Assembly: GCA_964246975.1 (NCBI GenBank)
Contig: CAXTSL010000005.1
Location: forward strand, 1-54,095
Length of the DNA stretch: 54,095 nt
Origin: Glacieibacterium sp964246975
GTDB taxonomy: Bacteria > Pseudomonadota > Alphaproteobacteria > Sphingomonadales > Sphingomonadaceae
Direction of reading: 5' to 3'
Positions 7,314 through 15,942 of this stretch are shown here, one piece after another. The translations under genes were made by a program, and so were the position numbers. The notes under the pieces are model-generated. The model saw nothing but the letters and a program-made list of their open reading frames with translations. It ran no database searches and was not told the origin of the DNA. Numbering within the stretch: position 1 is the first letter of the stretch; every line of letters begins with the position of its first letter.

Positions 7314-8616
7314 GGGCGACGGCGCGCCTGCGGACGCTGTCGGCGGGGGCGGCTGGTACGCCGTCTGGGTGCTGACGATCGCCTATGTGCTGTCGTTCGT
7401 CGACCGGCAAATCCTGACGCTGCTCGCGCCGGCGATCCAGGCCGATCTCGTTCTCTCCGACGTCGAGCTCAGCCTGTTGATCGGGGCTGCGTTTGCCGCC
7501 TGCTACTGCATCGCCGGGCTGGCGCTGGGCTGGCTCGTCGACCGCTATGACCGGCGCGCGATCGCGGCGGCGGGAGTCGGCGTGTGGAGCGTGATGACCG
7601 CGCTGTGCGGCACCGCGACATCGTACGTTGGTCTGTTCGTCGCACGCATGGGGGTCGGCGTCGGCGAGGCGACGCTGAGTCCGGCGGCCTATTCGCTGAT
7701 GGCGGACGCGCTGCCCCCCGACCGGCTGGTACGCGGCATAGGCATCTACTCGAGCGGCGCGGTGGTCGGCATCGCGCTCGCCTATGCACTGGGCGGTCAG
7801 CTCGCCCAATGGGCGACGGCGACCGCGACGGTCGCCCTGCCCGGTCTCGGCACGGTGCGCGGCTGGCAGGCGCCGTTCTTCGTCCTGCTTGTCCCGGGGA
7901 TCGTGATCGCAACGTGCCTGTTGCGCGTGCGCGAGCCGCTGCGCCGTCAAATCGCGATGACGGGCGATACGTCGCTGGCCGCCTTCCTGCGCGCGCACGG
8001 CCGCGCCATCCTGATGCTGTTCATCGGCATGGGCCTGCAATCGATCGTGGTGCAGTCGATCCTGTCGTGGGGGCCGTCGATCATGGTCCGCCGCTACGGC
8101 TGGTCGCCCGGCGACATAGGCGTCGCGCTCGGCGTCGGGTTGTTCGTCGCCGGTGTGGCGGGTAACGCCGCGGGCGCGTGGGCAGGATCGCGGCGCGTCG
8201 CGATGCGCGGGCCGACGACGCTCGTCAGCCTGTGCCTCGCCAGCTCGCTGGCGCTGATCTGCGTCGCGCCGCTCGGCAGCATTGCATCGTCGCCGGCCAC
8301 GACATTGCTGGTCATGGCGATCGGCTTCGGCTGCGGCGTCTTCGCCACCGCGCCGGCGCTCTCGGCGCTGCACCTCGCGACCCCGGGCAATCTGCGCGGC
8401 CGCATGACGGCGCTGTTCCTCCTCACCACGCAACTGATCGGCATGGCGATCGGTCCGACCCTCGTCGCGCTGTTCACGCAATATGTTTTCCGCGACCCAG
8501 CCAAGCTGTTTGTCGCCCAGTCGAGTGCTGCTACGCTTGGCGCGGTGGGCAGCGCGGTGGCCTTTCTTGTCGCGCGCCGCGGCATGGCGCGGGCGTTGGC
8601 AGGGCACGGGGGTTGA
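7300..8616 (+). CDS. MFS transporter, spinster-like
   Basis: 438 residues with about 12 predicted membrane segments. The N-terminal block VLSFVDRQILTLLAPAIQADL and the loop LGWLVDRYDRR match the spinster-type MFS branch common in sphingomonads next to TonB receptors. Inner-membrane transport of the cluster's substrate or product is the likely role. ATG at 7300 lies inside the end of the SDR gene (14-bp overlap). The LysR reading frame begins 5 bp after its stop, so all three rightward genes are probably one transcript. Confidence 0.92.
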   Translation: MLSSKGDGAPADAVGGGGWYAVWVLTIAYVLSFVDRQILTLLAPAIQADLVLSDVELSLLIGAAFAACYCIAGLALGWLVDRYDRRAIAAAGVGVWSVMTALCGTATSYVGLFVARMGVGVGEATLSPAAYSLMADALPPDRLVRGIGIYSSGAVVGIALAYALGGQLAQWATATATVALPGLGTVRGWQAPFFVLLVPGIVIATCLLRVREPLRRQIAMTGDTSLAAFLRAHGRAILMLFIGMGLQSIVVQSILSWGPSIMVRRYGWSPGDIGVALGVGLFVAGVAGNAAGAWAGSRRVAMRGPTTLVSLCLASSLALICVAPLGSIASSPATTLLVMAIGFGCGVFATAPALSALHLATPGNLRGRMTALFLLTTQLIGMAIGPTLVALFTQYVFRDPAKLFVAQSSAATLGAVGSAVAFLVARRGMARALAGHGG

Positions 8617-8620
8617 GCGG

Positions 8621-9528
8621 TTGGAGCTGCGCCATATCCGGCACCTGATCCGCGTCGCCGACCAAGGCAATTACGCGCGCGCCGCCGAAGAGCTGGGCAT
8701 CACGCAGTCGGCGTTGACGCAAAGTATCGCCAAGCTGGAGAGCGAACTCGGGGTCAAGCTGCTCGACCGCGGGCGGTTCGGCGCCAGCGCGACCGAGGCC
8801 GGGCGGCTGTTGCTGGGCCGCGCGCGCCAGATCGATGCAGAGGCGCGGCTCGCAACGCAGGAACTCGAAGCCTATAAGGGCGGCTCGCGCGGCGATGTTC
8901 GTATCGGCGTCGGCAAAAGCCTCGTCCACGGCCTGCTGCCGCAAGCCATCGCTCGCTTCACGATGCAACGGCCCGATGTCGTCGTCACGGCGTTCGAGGG
9001 CATTTCCGGCGATCTGTTCGGACGGCTGCTGCGCGGCGAGCTCGACCTCGTGATCAGCGCGCCGGCGCCTAGCGTCTCCGTCGATCCCGATCTGTCGCAA
9101 AAGGCCTTGTTCGAACAGCATAGCGTCGTCGTGGTCGGGCCGACGCATCCACTCGCCGCACGACAGGCGGCGTCGCTCGCCGACCGCTCGATACGCACTG
9201 GGTGGTGACCCCGTCGGGCATGGGACGCATGACGCACCTGCGTGCGACCTTCAAGGCGGCCGGCCTGGTCCCGCCGACACGCTTTATCCGCACAGATTCG
9301 TCGGTGCTGATGGAGCAGCTCGTGATGCTGGGCGCAGGTATCGGACTGGCCACCGCCGAGCTGCTTGCCAGCGGCGGGCCGGGGCTTGTCGAACTGCGCG
9401 TTCCCGAATTGCTGGAGACGCGCTGGGCGACGATCACCAAGCGCCGTCGCAGCCGCCTGCAACCGCTCGCCGCCGCGCTGGAAGCGGCGATCGTCAAGGT
9501 CGCGGCCGACCGCTCCGACGGTCAATGA
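8621..9528 (+). pseudogene. LysR-family regulator broken by a 1-bp frameshift
   Basis: Residues 1-65 form the LysR winged HTH (MELRHIRHLIRVADQGNYARAAEELG, TQSALTQSIAKLE), followed by an effector domain. The frame is lost near 9186: frame one ends in SLADRSIRTGW and a TGA, while the other frame continues with DTHWVVTPSGMGRMTHLR to a normal C terminus at 9528. Adding one base near 9187 restores LADRLDTHWVVTP, a good LysR join. The cause could be a real mutation or an assembly error. TTG start at 8621 is set by homology. Its likely targets are the two divergent operons; it converges with the tandem hydrolase gene, overlapping by 7 bp. Confidence 0.82.
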
Positions 9529-10934
9529 CCGAGGGCGGCGCGCACCGCCGGGGCGGCCACCAGCGAAGCGAGAAAGACCCGCTGCACCCAAGCCGGGTCG
9601 GGAGCGTCGGCGGTAACGATCGCGGCGGCGGCGGTGGGGCTATGCCACGGCTCGAACAAGTCCATGTCGCGCGCGCGGTGCCACAACAGCGCCAGATGAC
9701 CCCCGGCGAAATCGGGGTCGCGGAACGCCGCGCGTTCGCTGGCGCGGCGCGCGCTGGACCAGCGCGGTGTCGCCGGTTGCGGGGTGTGGCCGGGCAGCGC
9801 CAGCCGCGCGATGTCGACGGCTTCGCCGCGTGTCGCGACGGCGACGATACGCGTGCCGATCGCCTCGATCGCCAATGCCAGCTGCCCGGCGACCATGTCG
9901 GGCCGCGCCGCGTCGCTTGCCCCGTGGCCTGGCTGGTCGATCGCCAGCACATCGGTGTCGGCAGCGCGCCTCGCGAGCGCGATGCTGCCGTCCTCGCCTA
10001 AGTCGTGGAACAGGATCGTTGCGCCGTCGCCCCAGCCGCGCCGATGCCAGCAGCATTGCGCCCCCGGGGACCCCGCATAGCCGATATGATCGGGACCCTG
10101 CGGCACGGCGGCGATCGCCGATGCGGGACTTTGCCGGAACGGGCGCAGCAGGTCGGCGATCGGCGCGAAACCCGGCGCGATCGTCGCAACCGTCACCGGC
10201 GCCGGCAACCCGGTCAGACGGGCGAGGTGCGGATGCAGCGGATCGCGCGCCGTCGCGACGACGTGCGCAGGAACGCGCAGGTGGCGCGCCAACGCGACTC
10301 CGGCATCGGCGAATGCCGCGCCGTAGGGCCCGCGATAGGCCGGACCGGCGCGGCATAACTCCACGAGATTGGCGGTCAGCGTCGCCGGATCGGGAATGTC
10401 GAAGGCCATGCGGTTGGCCGCCAGTCCGCGATACCAAGGGAAGAAGATCGTCTGCTCGCGCAGGCGCGCCCATGCCCAGGCAAGATGCGCGCCATCCCAG
10501 CGCGGCGCGAAGTCGGGCAGGTAGTTCGCGGCGAGGTCGGCACGCTCGGCGCCGTCGAAGGCGGGCAAGCCGTTGAGGACCGCCCCGACGATCCGCGCCG
10601 GGTGCCGGACCGCAAGCGCGCAGCCGATCGCCGCGCCGGTGTGAAATCCATAGAGCGCGCAGCGGACGACGCCGAGCACGTCGAGCAGGCGCGCGGTGGC
10701 ATCGGCATAGGCACTCAACGGGTGCGTCGCGCCACCGAAGGCGTCGGACAGGCCGTTGCCCGGCGTGTCGGGGGCAATGACGTCCCATTCGGCCGCGAGC
10801 ACGGCCATCAACGGCTCGAGCTCGGCCGACGAGCGCGGCGACTGGTGGAGCAGCAGCAGCGGCGGCCCGCTCCCTGCCCGCCGACCGTGCACGGTCCGCC
10901 CGTCGACGACGACGAAAAACCGCCGCAGGGTCAC
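9522..10934 (-). CDS. Tandem alpha/beta-hydrolase protein, His at the first nucleophile elbow
   Basis: 470 residues. Domain 1 (about 1-270) parallels the hydrolase at 2.6-3.5 kb: LLLLHQSPRSS, PDTPGNGLSD, elbow G96-F-H98-T-G100, cap WAW-x3-REQ-x2-FFPW and acid in ARDPLHP (D231), with no usual terminal His. Domain 2 (about 300-470) restarts with ILFHDLGEDG, then AIDQPGHGASD and an elbow position AVATRGEA that has no nucleophile motif, so it looks like a partial, degenerate second hydrolase. GTG start at 10934 overlaps the upstream unknown gene by 4 bp. The gene probably belongs to the TonB receptor operon. Function unknown. Confidence 0.82.
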   Translation of the reverse strand: MTLRRFFVVVDGRTVHGRRAGSGPPLLLLHQSPRSSAELEPLMAVLAAEWDVIAPDTPGNGLSDAFGGATHPLSAYADATARLLDVLGVVRCALYGFHTGAAIGCALAVRHPARIVGAVLNGLPAFDGAERADLAANYLPDFAPRWDGAHLAWAWARLREQTIFFPWYRGLAANRMAFDIPDPATLTANLVELCRAGPAYRGPYGAAFADAGVALARHLRVPAHVVATARDPLHPHLARLTGLPAPVTVATIAPGFAPIADLLRPFRQSPASAIAAVPQGPDHIGYAGSPGAQCCWHRRGWGDGATILFHDLGEDGSIALARRAADTDVLAIDQPGHGASDAARPDMVAGQLALAIEAIGTRIVAVATRGEAVDIARLALPGHTPQPATPRWSSARRASERAAFRDPDFAGGHLALLWHRARDMDLFEPWHSPTAAAAIVTADAPDPAWVQRVFLASLVAAPAVRAALGH

Positions 10935-11647
10935 GCCAGCCGCTGCGCGATCGTCGCGGGCGCGTCGAGTTCGGTCAGGATATATGTCATCGCGATCATG
11001 TCCCAGCGCAGCTTGACGAGGATGTTCTCGTCGCCGTGCACCCAGAAATCGAGCGGGGTCCAGTCGGGGGCTTCGACCCGCATCGGATGGATGCGGTAGC
11101 GTCGCGTCGCGAAACGGCCCGCCGGGCACGTCACGTCTTCGTCGCCGATGAACTCGATGCCCTTGCGGACGACGCCGAGCAGCGGCGCGGTCGAGCCGTC
11201 GAGCATCATCGAACTGTTGGTAGCGTCCTCGAGCAGCTTGATCCCGGTCCCGGCAATCCGGTCGCAGGCGGCGGCGTGCCAGCCGTCGACGAGCAGCGGG
11301 TGACAGGCAAAGATCGGCGTCGGGTGACGCAGGCGGCGACGCTGGGAGAGCCGCCCGAGATCGGGAAACATCCCCTCGGCATTGACCTCGTCACCGTCGA
11401 ACACGAACCACGCGCTGCCCGCAAAGCGCCCGTTGACGCGCAAGCGGTTGAATGCGTCGCGCGCGTGAAATTCGTAATCGGTGCTGAAGGTCACGTCGCG
11501 CAGCAGGCCGATCTCGTCCATCTCGCAGCGCGCGCGCAGCGTTCGCTCCTCGCCGGACACGACGGTGACGGTGAACCACTCGCGTCCGTTCTCGCCGCGC
11601 GCGTCGTGCAGATAGGCGATGCGGCCGCTATAGGTCTGATACTGCAC
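10931..11647 (-). CDS. Protein of unknown function in the TonB-receptor operon
   Basis: 238 residues with no signal peptide and no membrane segment. I do not recognise the family. The composition suggests a beta-rich protein: repeated short strands such as TVTVVSGEERTL, DVTFSTDYEFHAR and RYRIHPMRVE, with a C-terminal FWVHGDENILVKL. The motif ACHPLLVDGWH near the middle is distinctive. GTG start at 11647 lies 10 bp after the TonB receptor stop, and its own stop overlaps the tandem hydrolase start (GTGA), so all three are likely one operon. Possible roles are binding or isomerising the cluster's substrate; this is speculation from context. Confidence 0.75.
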   Translation of the reverse strand: MQYQTYSGRIAYLHDARGENGREWFTVTVVSGEERTLRARCEMDEIGLLRDVTFSTDYEFHARDAFNRLRVNGRFAGSAWFVFDGDEVNAEGMFPDLGRLSQRRRLRHPTPIFACHPLLVDGWHAAACDRIAGTGIKLLEDATNSSMMLDGSTAPLLGVVRKGIEFIGDEDVTCPAGRFATRRYRIHPMRVEAPDWTPLDFWVHGDENILVKLRWDMIAMTYILTELDAPATIAQRLA

Positions 11648-11657
11648 GGTGCCCGCC

Positions 11658-14144
11658 CTAGAAATTATAGCCGACGCGGACGCCGAGCGCGCGGCGGTCG
11701 ATGGGTGTGACGATCGCGCCGCGCTGCAGCGGGATGGTCACCACCGGCGACAGCGACAGGTCGACGTTGGCGTTGCCCGTCGCCCAGCCGCGCTTGTCGA
11801 ACAGGTTGCTGGCGAACAGTTCGACGGTCAACGCGTCGTCGCGCGCCACCCCGGCGCGCAGGTTGAACGTCGTATAGGGCTTGATCGACGCGAAGTTGAG
11901 TTCGTCGACGAAGGTCCGCCCGGTGTAGATCGCGTCGGCGCGCACGAAATAGTCGAGACTCGACGACAGCGGTGCCTTCCAGCTCGCCGACGCGGTGCCG
12001 CTCCATTCGGGAAAGCGCGGCTGACGGTTGCCCTTGGCGTTATAGCCGATCAGCGCGGTGCTGCCGAAAAACGCGGCGTTCGAAGCGATGTTGAAGTTGG
12101 TGTAGCGCGAGTCGGTCCAGTTTGCCGTCGCGGCGAGGTCGAGATGGTCGGTCGCCTTGAAATCGGCCTCGAACTCGATGCCCTTGATCTCCGAATTGCC
12201 CGGCACGCGGAAGGTCACCTGCCGCCCGAGATCGGCGGTCAGGAAGACCGTCGCGCTCGCCTTCTGGTTGCGCCATTTCATCAAATAGCCGGTCAGCGCA
12301 TAGCGCAGCCGCCCGTCGAGCGCGCGCTGCTTGAGGCCGAGTTCGTAGCTGTCCAGTTCCTCGGCGGGGATCGCCGAAGCGACCGAGCCGAGCAGGCTGC
12401 CGACCTCGGCGACCTGTGCCGGAGTCAGCGTGCGGAACACCGAGAGGTTGGTATTGTCGCCGGGCAGCGTGCCGCGCGCGTATTGGGCATAGACCGTCAT
12501 GTCGTCGATCGGGTGCCACGACAGGATGGCGCGCGGCAGAAACTTCTTCGAGGTGATCGCGGGTTCCTCGACGATGCCGACCAGTTCGCTGCCGCTGAAG
12601 CGCGTTACCTGGTCGCTCTGGTAGCGCGCCTCGAAGGTCGCGGTGAGGCGCGGCAGGATGTCGTAATCGACACCGCCGAATACGCCGATGGTCCTGATGC
12701 GGTCGTTCTGCACCGGGTTTTGCAGTGGGTTGGGCCGCGTGAACGCCGAACCCGTCGGGATCGAGAAGGCATAGGTCGCCTCGACCGCGTTGGTGAACGC
12801 CTGGCGCGTCGTCTGCCGGTAGTAGTTCGCGCCGATCAGCAGGCGCAGCGGCCCGCCGTCATAGCTCAGCCGCAGCTCGCCGCTGGTGTCCTTGAAGATG
12901 AACGGCGCGGCGATGAACCCCGACAGGGTATCCGACGAATCGGTATCGCGGATCGAGTTGCCGTCCTGACGGTTGTAGGCGACATTGCCGTTCATCGTGA
13001 ATTTCGGCGCGAGCGCCCACTCCAATGCCGCCGAATAGCGTTGCGTCTGGCGGGTCAGCCCGATGCGGTCGAGCTTCGGCGCGGCCGCGAGCAGCGCGCT
13101 GCCATAGCTGTTGCCGACCAACACCGCGCGCGGGTCGAGGGTGACGTTCTGCGACGGGGTGCCCGGTGCGCCGGGGGTCAGCGCGACGGGGAACGGCGTC
13201 GTCGGAAACGTCCCGTTGCTGGTGATCGGCGACCGGCCGAAGGGAATGTCGCCGCACTGGAACTGCGGGCGCAGCGTGCCGCTGCGCCGGTTGAGATTGG
13301 CGTCGTAGTATTCGATGGGCGTCGTCGGGCACGTGCCGAAGCGCGAATAGCTGAACTCGGTCGAATCGGGCGGCCCGTCGTTGTCCTCCGAATAAGTCGC
13401 GCGCAGCTTGATCTTGAGGTCGGGCGTCGGTCGGAGCAGAACCGTGCCGTTGATCGTCTCGGTGCGCTCGCGGCCCAGCCGGGTGCCGTCGGTCGCGGTA
13501 TATTGCGCGCCCTTCTCGCGGACGCTGCCCGACAGGCGGACGCTGAGCACGTCGGCGATCAGCCCGCCCTCGACCGCGCCCGAAATTGCATAATTGTCGT
13601 AGGATGGGCTGTATTCGGCACCGAAGCTGCCCGCCAGCGCGTTGCCGGGTTCGCGCGTGATGTAGTTGATCGCCCCGCCGAAGGTCGCGCGCCCGAAATA
13701 GGCCGCCTGCGGGCCACGGATGACCTCGACGCGGGCAATGTCCTCGAAGCCGATCGACTGCGCCCCGCCGAGGAAATAAATGCCGTCGACGAACAGCGAC
13801 CCGACCTGCGTCGACGGCGTGAACACCGTCGGGTTCATGCCGCGAAATCGCACCCCCGACAGCAGCCGCCCGCCGAAGATATTGCCCTGGTTGGCGACGC
13901 TGAGGCCCGGCGAGAATTTCGACAGTTCCTGCAGGTCGCGCACCCCGGTCGCGGCGATCGCCTGCGCGGTGAAGGCGGTGACCGCGACGGGGATGTCGGT
14001 CAGGCTCTCCTCGCGCTTGCGCGCGGTGACGAGGATATCGGCGTCATTGGCGGCGCTGGTCTCGCCGGTCGGCGCCTGCGCATGGGCCGCGGCCCACGGC
14101 AGCGACGCGACCGCGACGATCGGAAGAATGCCCATTTGCCGCAT
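11658..14144 (-). CDS. TonB-dependent outer-membrane receptor
   Basis: 828 residues. Signal peptide to about residue 22 (ILPIVAVASLPWAAAHAQ), a TonB box DILVTARKRE, a plug domain (DIPVAVTAF to about 190, with VEVIRGPQAAYFGR) and a C-terminal beta-barrel ending in the aromatic VRVGYNF typical of outer-membrane barrels. Imports a scarce substrate across the outer membrane using TonB-ExbBD energy. It lacks an FecA-type N-terminal signalling domain, so it is not itself a sigma-factor switch. ATG at 14144 follows AAAGGGA. First gene of the leftward operon with the unknown protein and tandem hydrolase. The ligand is unknown; sphingomonads often use such receptors for plant or aromatic compounds. 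Confidence 0.94.
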   Translation of the reverse strand: MRQMGILPIVAVASLPWAAAHAQAPTGETSAANDADILVTARKREESLTDIPVAVTAFTAQAIAATGVRDLQELSKFSPGLSVANQGNIFGGRLLSGVRFRGMNPTVFTPSTQVGSLFVDGIYFLGGAQSIGFEDIARVEVIRGPQAAYFGRATFGGAINYITREPGNALAGSFGAEYSPSYDNYAISGAVEGGLIADVLSVRLSGSVREKGAQYTATDGTRLGRERTETINGTVLLRPTPDLKIKLRATYSEDNDGPPDSTEFSYSRFGTCPTTPIEYYDANLNRRSGTLRPQFQCGDIPFGRSPITSNGTFPTTPFPVALTPGAPGTPSQNVTLDPRAVLVGNSYGSALLAAAPKLDRIGLTRQTQRYSAALEWALAPKFTMNGNVAYNRQDGNSIRDTDSSDTLSGFIAAPFIFKDTSGELRLSYDGGPLRLLIGANYYRQTTRQAFTNAVEATYAFSIPTGSAFTRPNPLQNPVQNDRIRTIGVFGGVDYDILPRLTATFEARYQSDQVTRFSGSELVGIVEEPAITSKKFLPRAILSWHPIDDMTVYAQYARGTLPGDNTNLSVFRTLTPAQVAEVGSLLGSVASAIPAEELDSYELGLKQRALDGRLRYALTGYLMKWRNQKASATVFLTADLGRQVTFRVPGNSEIKGIEFEADFKATDHLDLAATANWTDSRYTNFNIASNAAFFGSTALIGYNAKGNRQPRFPEWSGTASASWKAPLSSSLDYFVRADAIYTGRTFVDELNFASIKPYTTFNLRAGVARDDALTVELFASNLFDKRGWATGNANVDLSLSPVVTIPLQRGAIVTPIDRRALGVRVGYNF

Positions 14145-14495
14145 AGCCCGTTCCCTTTGTTGCCCCCAGAGCCATCGGGTCGCGATGGTCGAAGACCTAG
14201 CGTCATGCAGATCGTGGCAAGCATCCAACAAATACCGATAGTGCTTCGATAAGAGGCGCTAATGCCGACATCGTCGTTGACAGAGAGCGCCTTCAGGCTC
14301 CGCCCGTTTCGCGTGGCGTCGCGACGCGTTCCGCACGCAGGGGAGTGCCGGTTCGCGCGCCACTCTCAGGCCACGGGGACGCGGCGCGCGCGGCACGAAC
14401 CGGCAACACGGCGTGCCGCAGATTGTGCCATTGCGACGCCGCCCGGTGCCGCCCGGATTGACCGGACCACGGTTTTCCCGCACGGTTACGAAGGT
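14145..14495. other. Intergenic region between the TonB receptor and tRNA-Thr
   Basis: 351 bp with no convincing gene on either strand; the open frames present have no recognisable motif. The left side must hold the leftward promoter of the TonB receptor operon and the right side the tRNA promoter. A TTGACC at 14458-14463 could be a -35 element for the tRNA, but no good -10 follows. I see no repeat or operator here. Confidence 0.5.
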
Positions 14496-14568
14496 GCCGG
14501 CTTAGCTCAGATGGTAGAGCACCTGATTTGTAATCAGGGGGTCGCGGGTTCGATTCCTGCAGCCGGCA
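14496..14568 (+). tRNA. tRNA-Thr (anticodon TGT)
   Basis: A 73-base cloverleaf. The acceptor stem GCCGGCT pairs with AGCCGGC. The D arm is GCTC-AGATGGTA-GAGC, the anticodon stem is CCTGA/TCAGG with loop TTTGTAA (anticodon TGT), and the T arm is GCGGG-TTCGATT-CCTGC. The discriminator base is A, and CCA is not encoded (genome continues CCG). Reads ACA and related Thr codons. The converging permease gene ends inside this tRNA on the opposite strand. Confidence 0.97.
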
Positions 14569-15832
14569 CCGCGCCCCGACGCCGCAGCACCAGCCACGGC
14601 ACCGCCCCCGTCGACGCGATGCCGAGTGCGACGGCAAGCAGCGCTGGGTCGGTCGACGCGCAGACGACGGTTACGAAGACGAACATCGCGACTGCCAGCG
14701 CCCGGTCGCGCCGCGTGCCGATCTTCGCCAGCACCGCGCAGACGCCGAGATAGGCGAACAGGCAAAACAGCGTCGAGACGGTGATGATCGTCGCGAACTG
14801 ACGGCCGATGCTGGGTGCCGCAGTGGCCAAAGTGATGAGGCTGAGCCCGACCATGATCAGCAGCAACCCCCGGCGCGGCGGCCGCGCGACATCCTCGGCG
14901 AGAAAGCGCGGAAACAGTCCGGCATGCGCCCCGGCGCGCGCGGTCTCGGCCCCGACGAGCAGCCAGCCACCCAGCGTCCCGCTGGCCTTGATCAGCGCGC
15001 ACGCCGCGACCAGCCCGCCCGCGATGCTGCCGACCGCCTTCGCGACGGCGGCGGCGAACGGCGCGGTCTGCTTGCCCATCTCGAGCGCGGGGGTGATGCC
15101 GCTGAGCGCGGTGCACGCAGCGATGTAGATGACCGCCGCGACCGCGACGCCGCCGACGGTGGCGATCGGTACGTTGCGCGCCGGATCGGCAACGACGGCG
15201 CTGGCCATCGCGGCGCTCTCGAATCCGGTGAAGGCCCAGAAGATCAGCACCAGCGAGGCGGGGATGGCGTGGCTCATCGGCTGGCCGCTGACGTTCCACG
15301 ATGCGGCAAAGACGGCGGGCGAGAACCACCACCAGCCCGCCACCGCGATGAGCAGCACGGGGACCAGCCCGACGAGCAGCGACGCCGCCTCGATCCGCGC
15401 CACGACGCGCGCGCCGAACAGGTTCGCCAGGCCGAGCAGCCACAGCACCGCGACCGTTCCCGCCAGCGTCCACAGCGGTTCGGCGAGGCGCGGCACGAAC
15501 CACCCCAGATAGCCGACCGCCGCGAGCGCTACCGCGATGCACCCGACCGTCGCCGACAGCCAATAGACGAGGCTCCACAGATACGCCGCGAAGCCGCCGA
15601 AACTGGCGCGCACGGTGTCCGCGAGCGTCACCGTGCTGGTCAGCCGCAGCACCGCGACGCGTGCGAAGACCAGCGCGAGGAGCAGCGCCCCCGCCGCCGT
15701 GATGCCCCAGCTGACGATGCTCATCGAGCCGATGCTCGCGGTGGTCAGCGGCAGCAGATAGATGCCCGACCCGATCATGTTGCCCGCGACGAGCGCGGTC
15801 GCGAGGCCGAGGCCGAGGGGTTTGGCGCGCAT
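14534..15832 (-). CDS. APC-superfamily amino-acid permease, AdiC-like
   Basis: 432 residues with 12 predicted membrane helices. The helix-1 motif GNMIGSGIYLLP, LWSLVYWLSATVGCIAV, WNVSGQPM and FTGFESAAMASAVVADPARNVPIATVGG closely match the arginine/agmatine antiporter AdiC and relatives. It probably exchanges or imports a cationic amino acid. The last eight residues (AGIEPATP) are the antisense of tRNA-Thr, and the stop codon lies in the anticodon-stem region of that tRNA, so the C terminus is unusual and the gene converges with the tRNA by 35 bp. ATG at 15832. Divergent from msrB, with a perfect GC-rich hairpin in between. Confidence 0.9.
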   Translation of the reverse strand: MRAKPLGLGLATALVAGNMIGSGIYLLPLTTASIGSMSIVSWGITAAGALLLALVFARVAVLRLTSTVTLADTVRASFGGFAAYLWSLVYWLSATVGCIAVALAAVGYLGWFVPRLAEPLWTLAGTVAVLWLLGLANLFGARVVARIEAASLLVGLVPVLLIAVAGWWWFSPAVFAASWNVSGQPMSHAIPASLVLIFWAFTGFESAAMASAVVADPARNVPIATVGGVAVAAVIYIAACTALSGITPALEMGKQTAPFAAAVAKAVGSIAGGLVAACALIKASGTLGGWLLVGAETARAGAHAGLFPRFLAEDVARPPRRGLLLIMVGLSLITLATAAPSIGRQFATIITVSTLFCLFAYLGVCAVLAKIGTRRDRALAVAMFVFVTVVCASTDPALLAVALGIASTGAVPWLVLRRRGAVPAAGIEPATP

Positions 15833-15869
15833 CGGGGGAGGCTAGGCGGAGCGGGAGGTTGCGGCAACT

Positions 15870-15894
15870 CCCCTCCCCCTCCAAGGGGGAGGGG
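15870..15894. repeat. Perfect 11-bp GC-rich inverted repeat
   Basis: CCCCTCCCCCT and AGGGGGAGGGG flank a 3-base loop. It lies between the divergent permease and msrB genes, so it is not a terminator for either. Similar CCTCCCC/GGGGAGG hairpins occur at 20.2, 30.7, 37.4 and 38.75 kb in this window. Confidence 0.7.
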
Positions 15895-15942
15895 TAGCGC
15901 GCCCGCATCCCAGTCCTATATCTCCGGCAAGGAGCCCTCCCG

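Noticed and set aside
11649..14252. Long rightward frame antisense to the TonB receptor (867 residues)
   Set aside because: Shadow of the receptor gene; composition is Arg/Ala-rich with no domain.
14262..14753. Frames in the gap and over tRNA-Thr (rightward 163 residues, leftward 114 residues)
   Set aside because: They run through the tRNA and have no family features; only the permease frame is supported.
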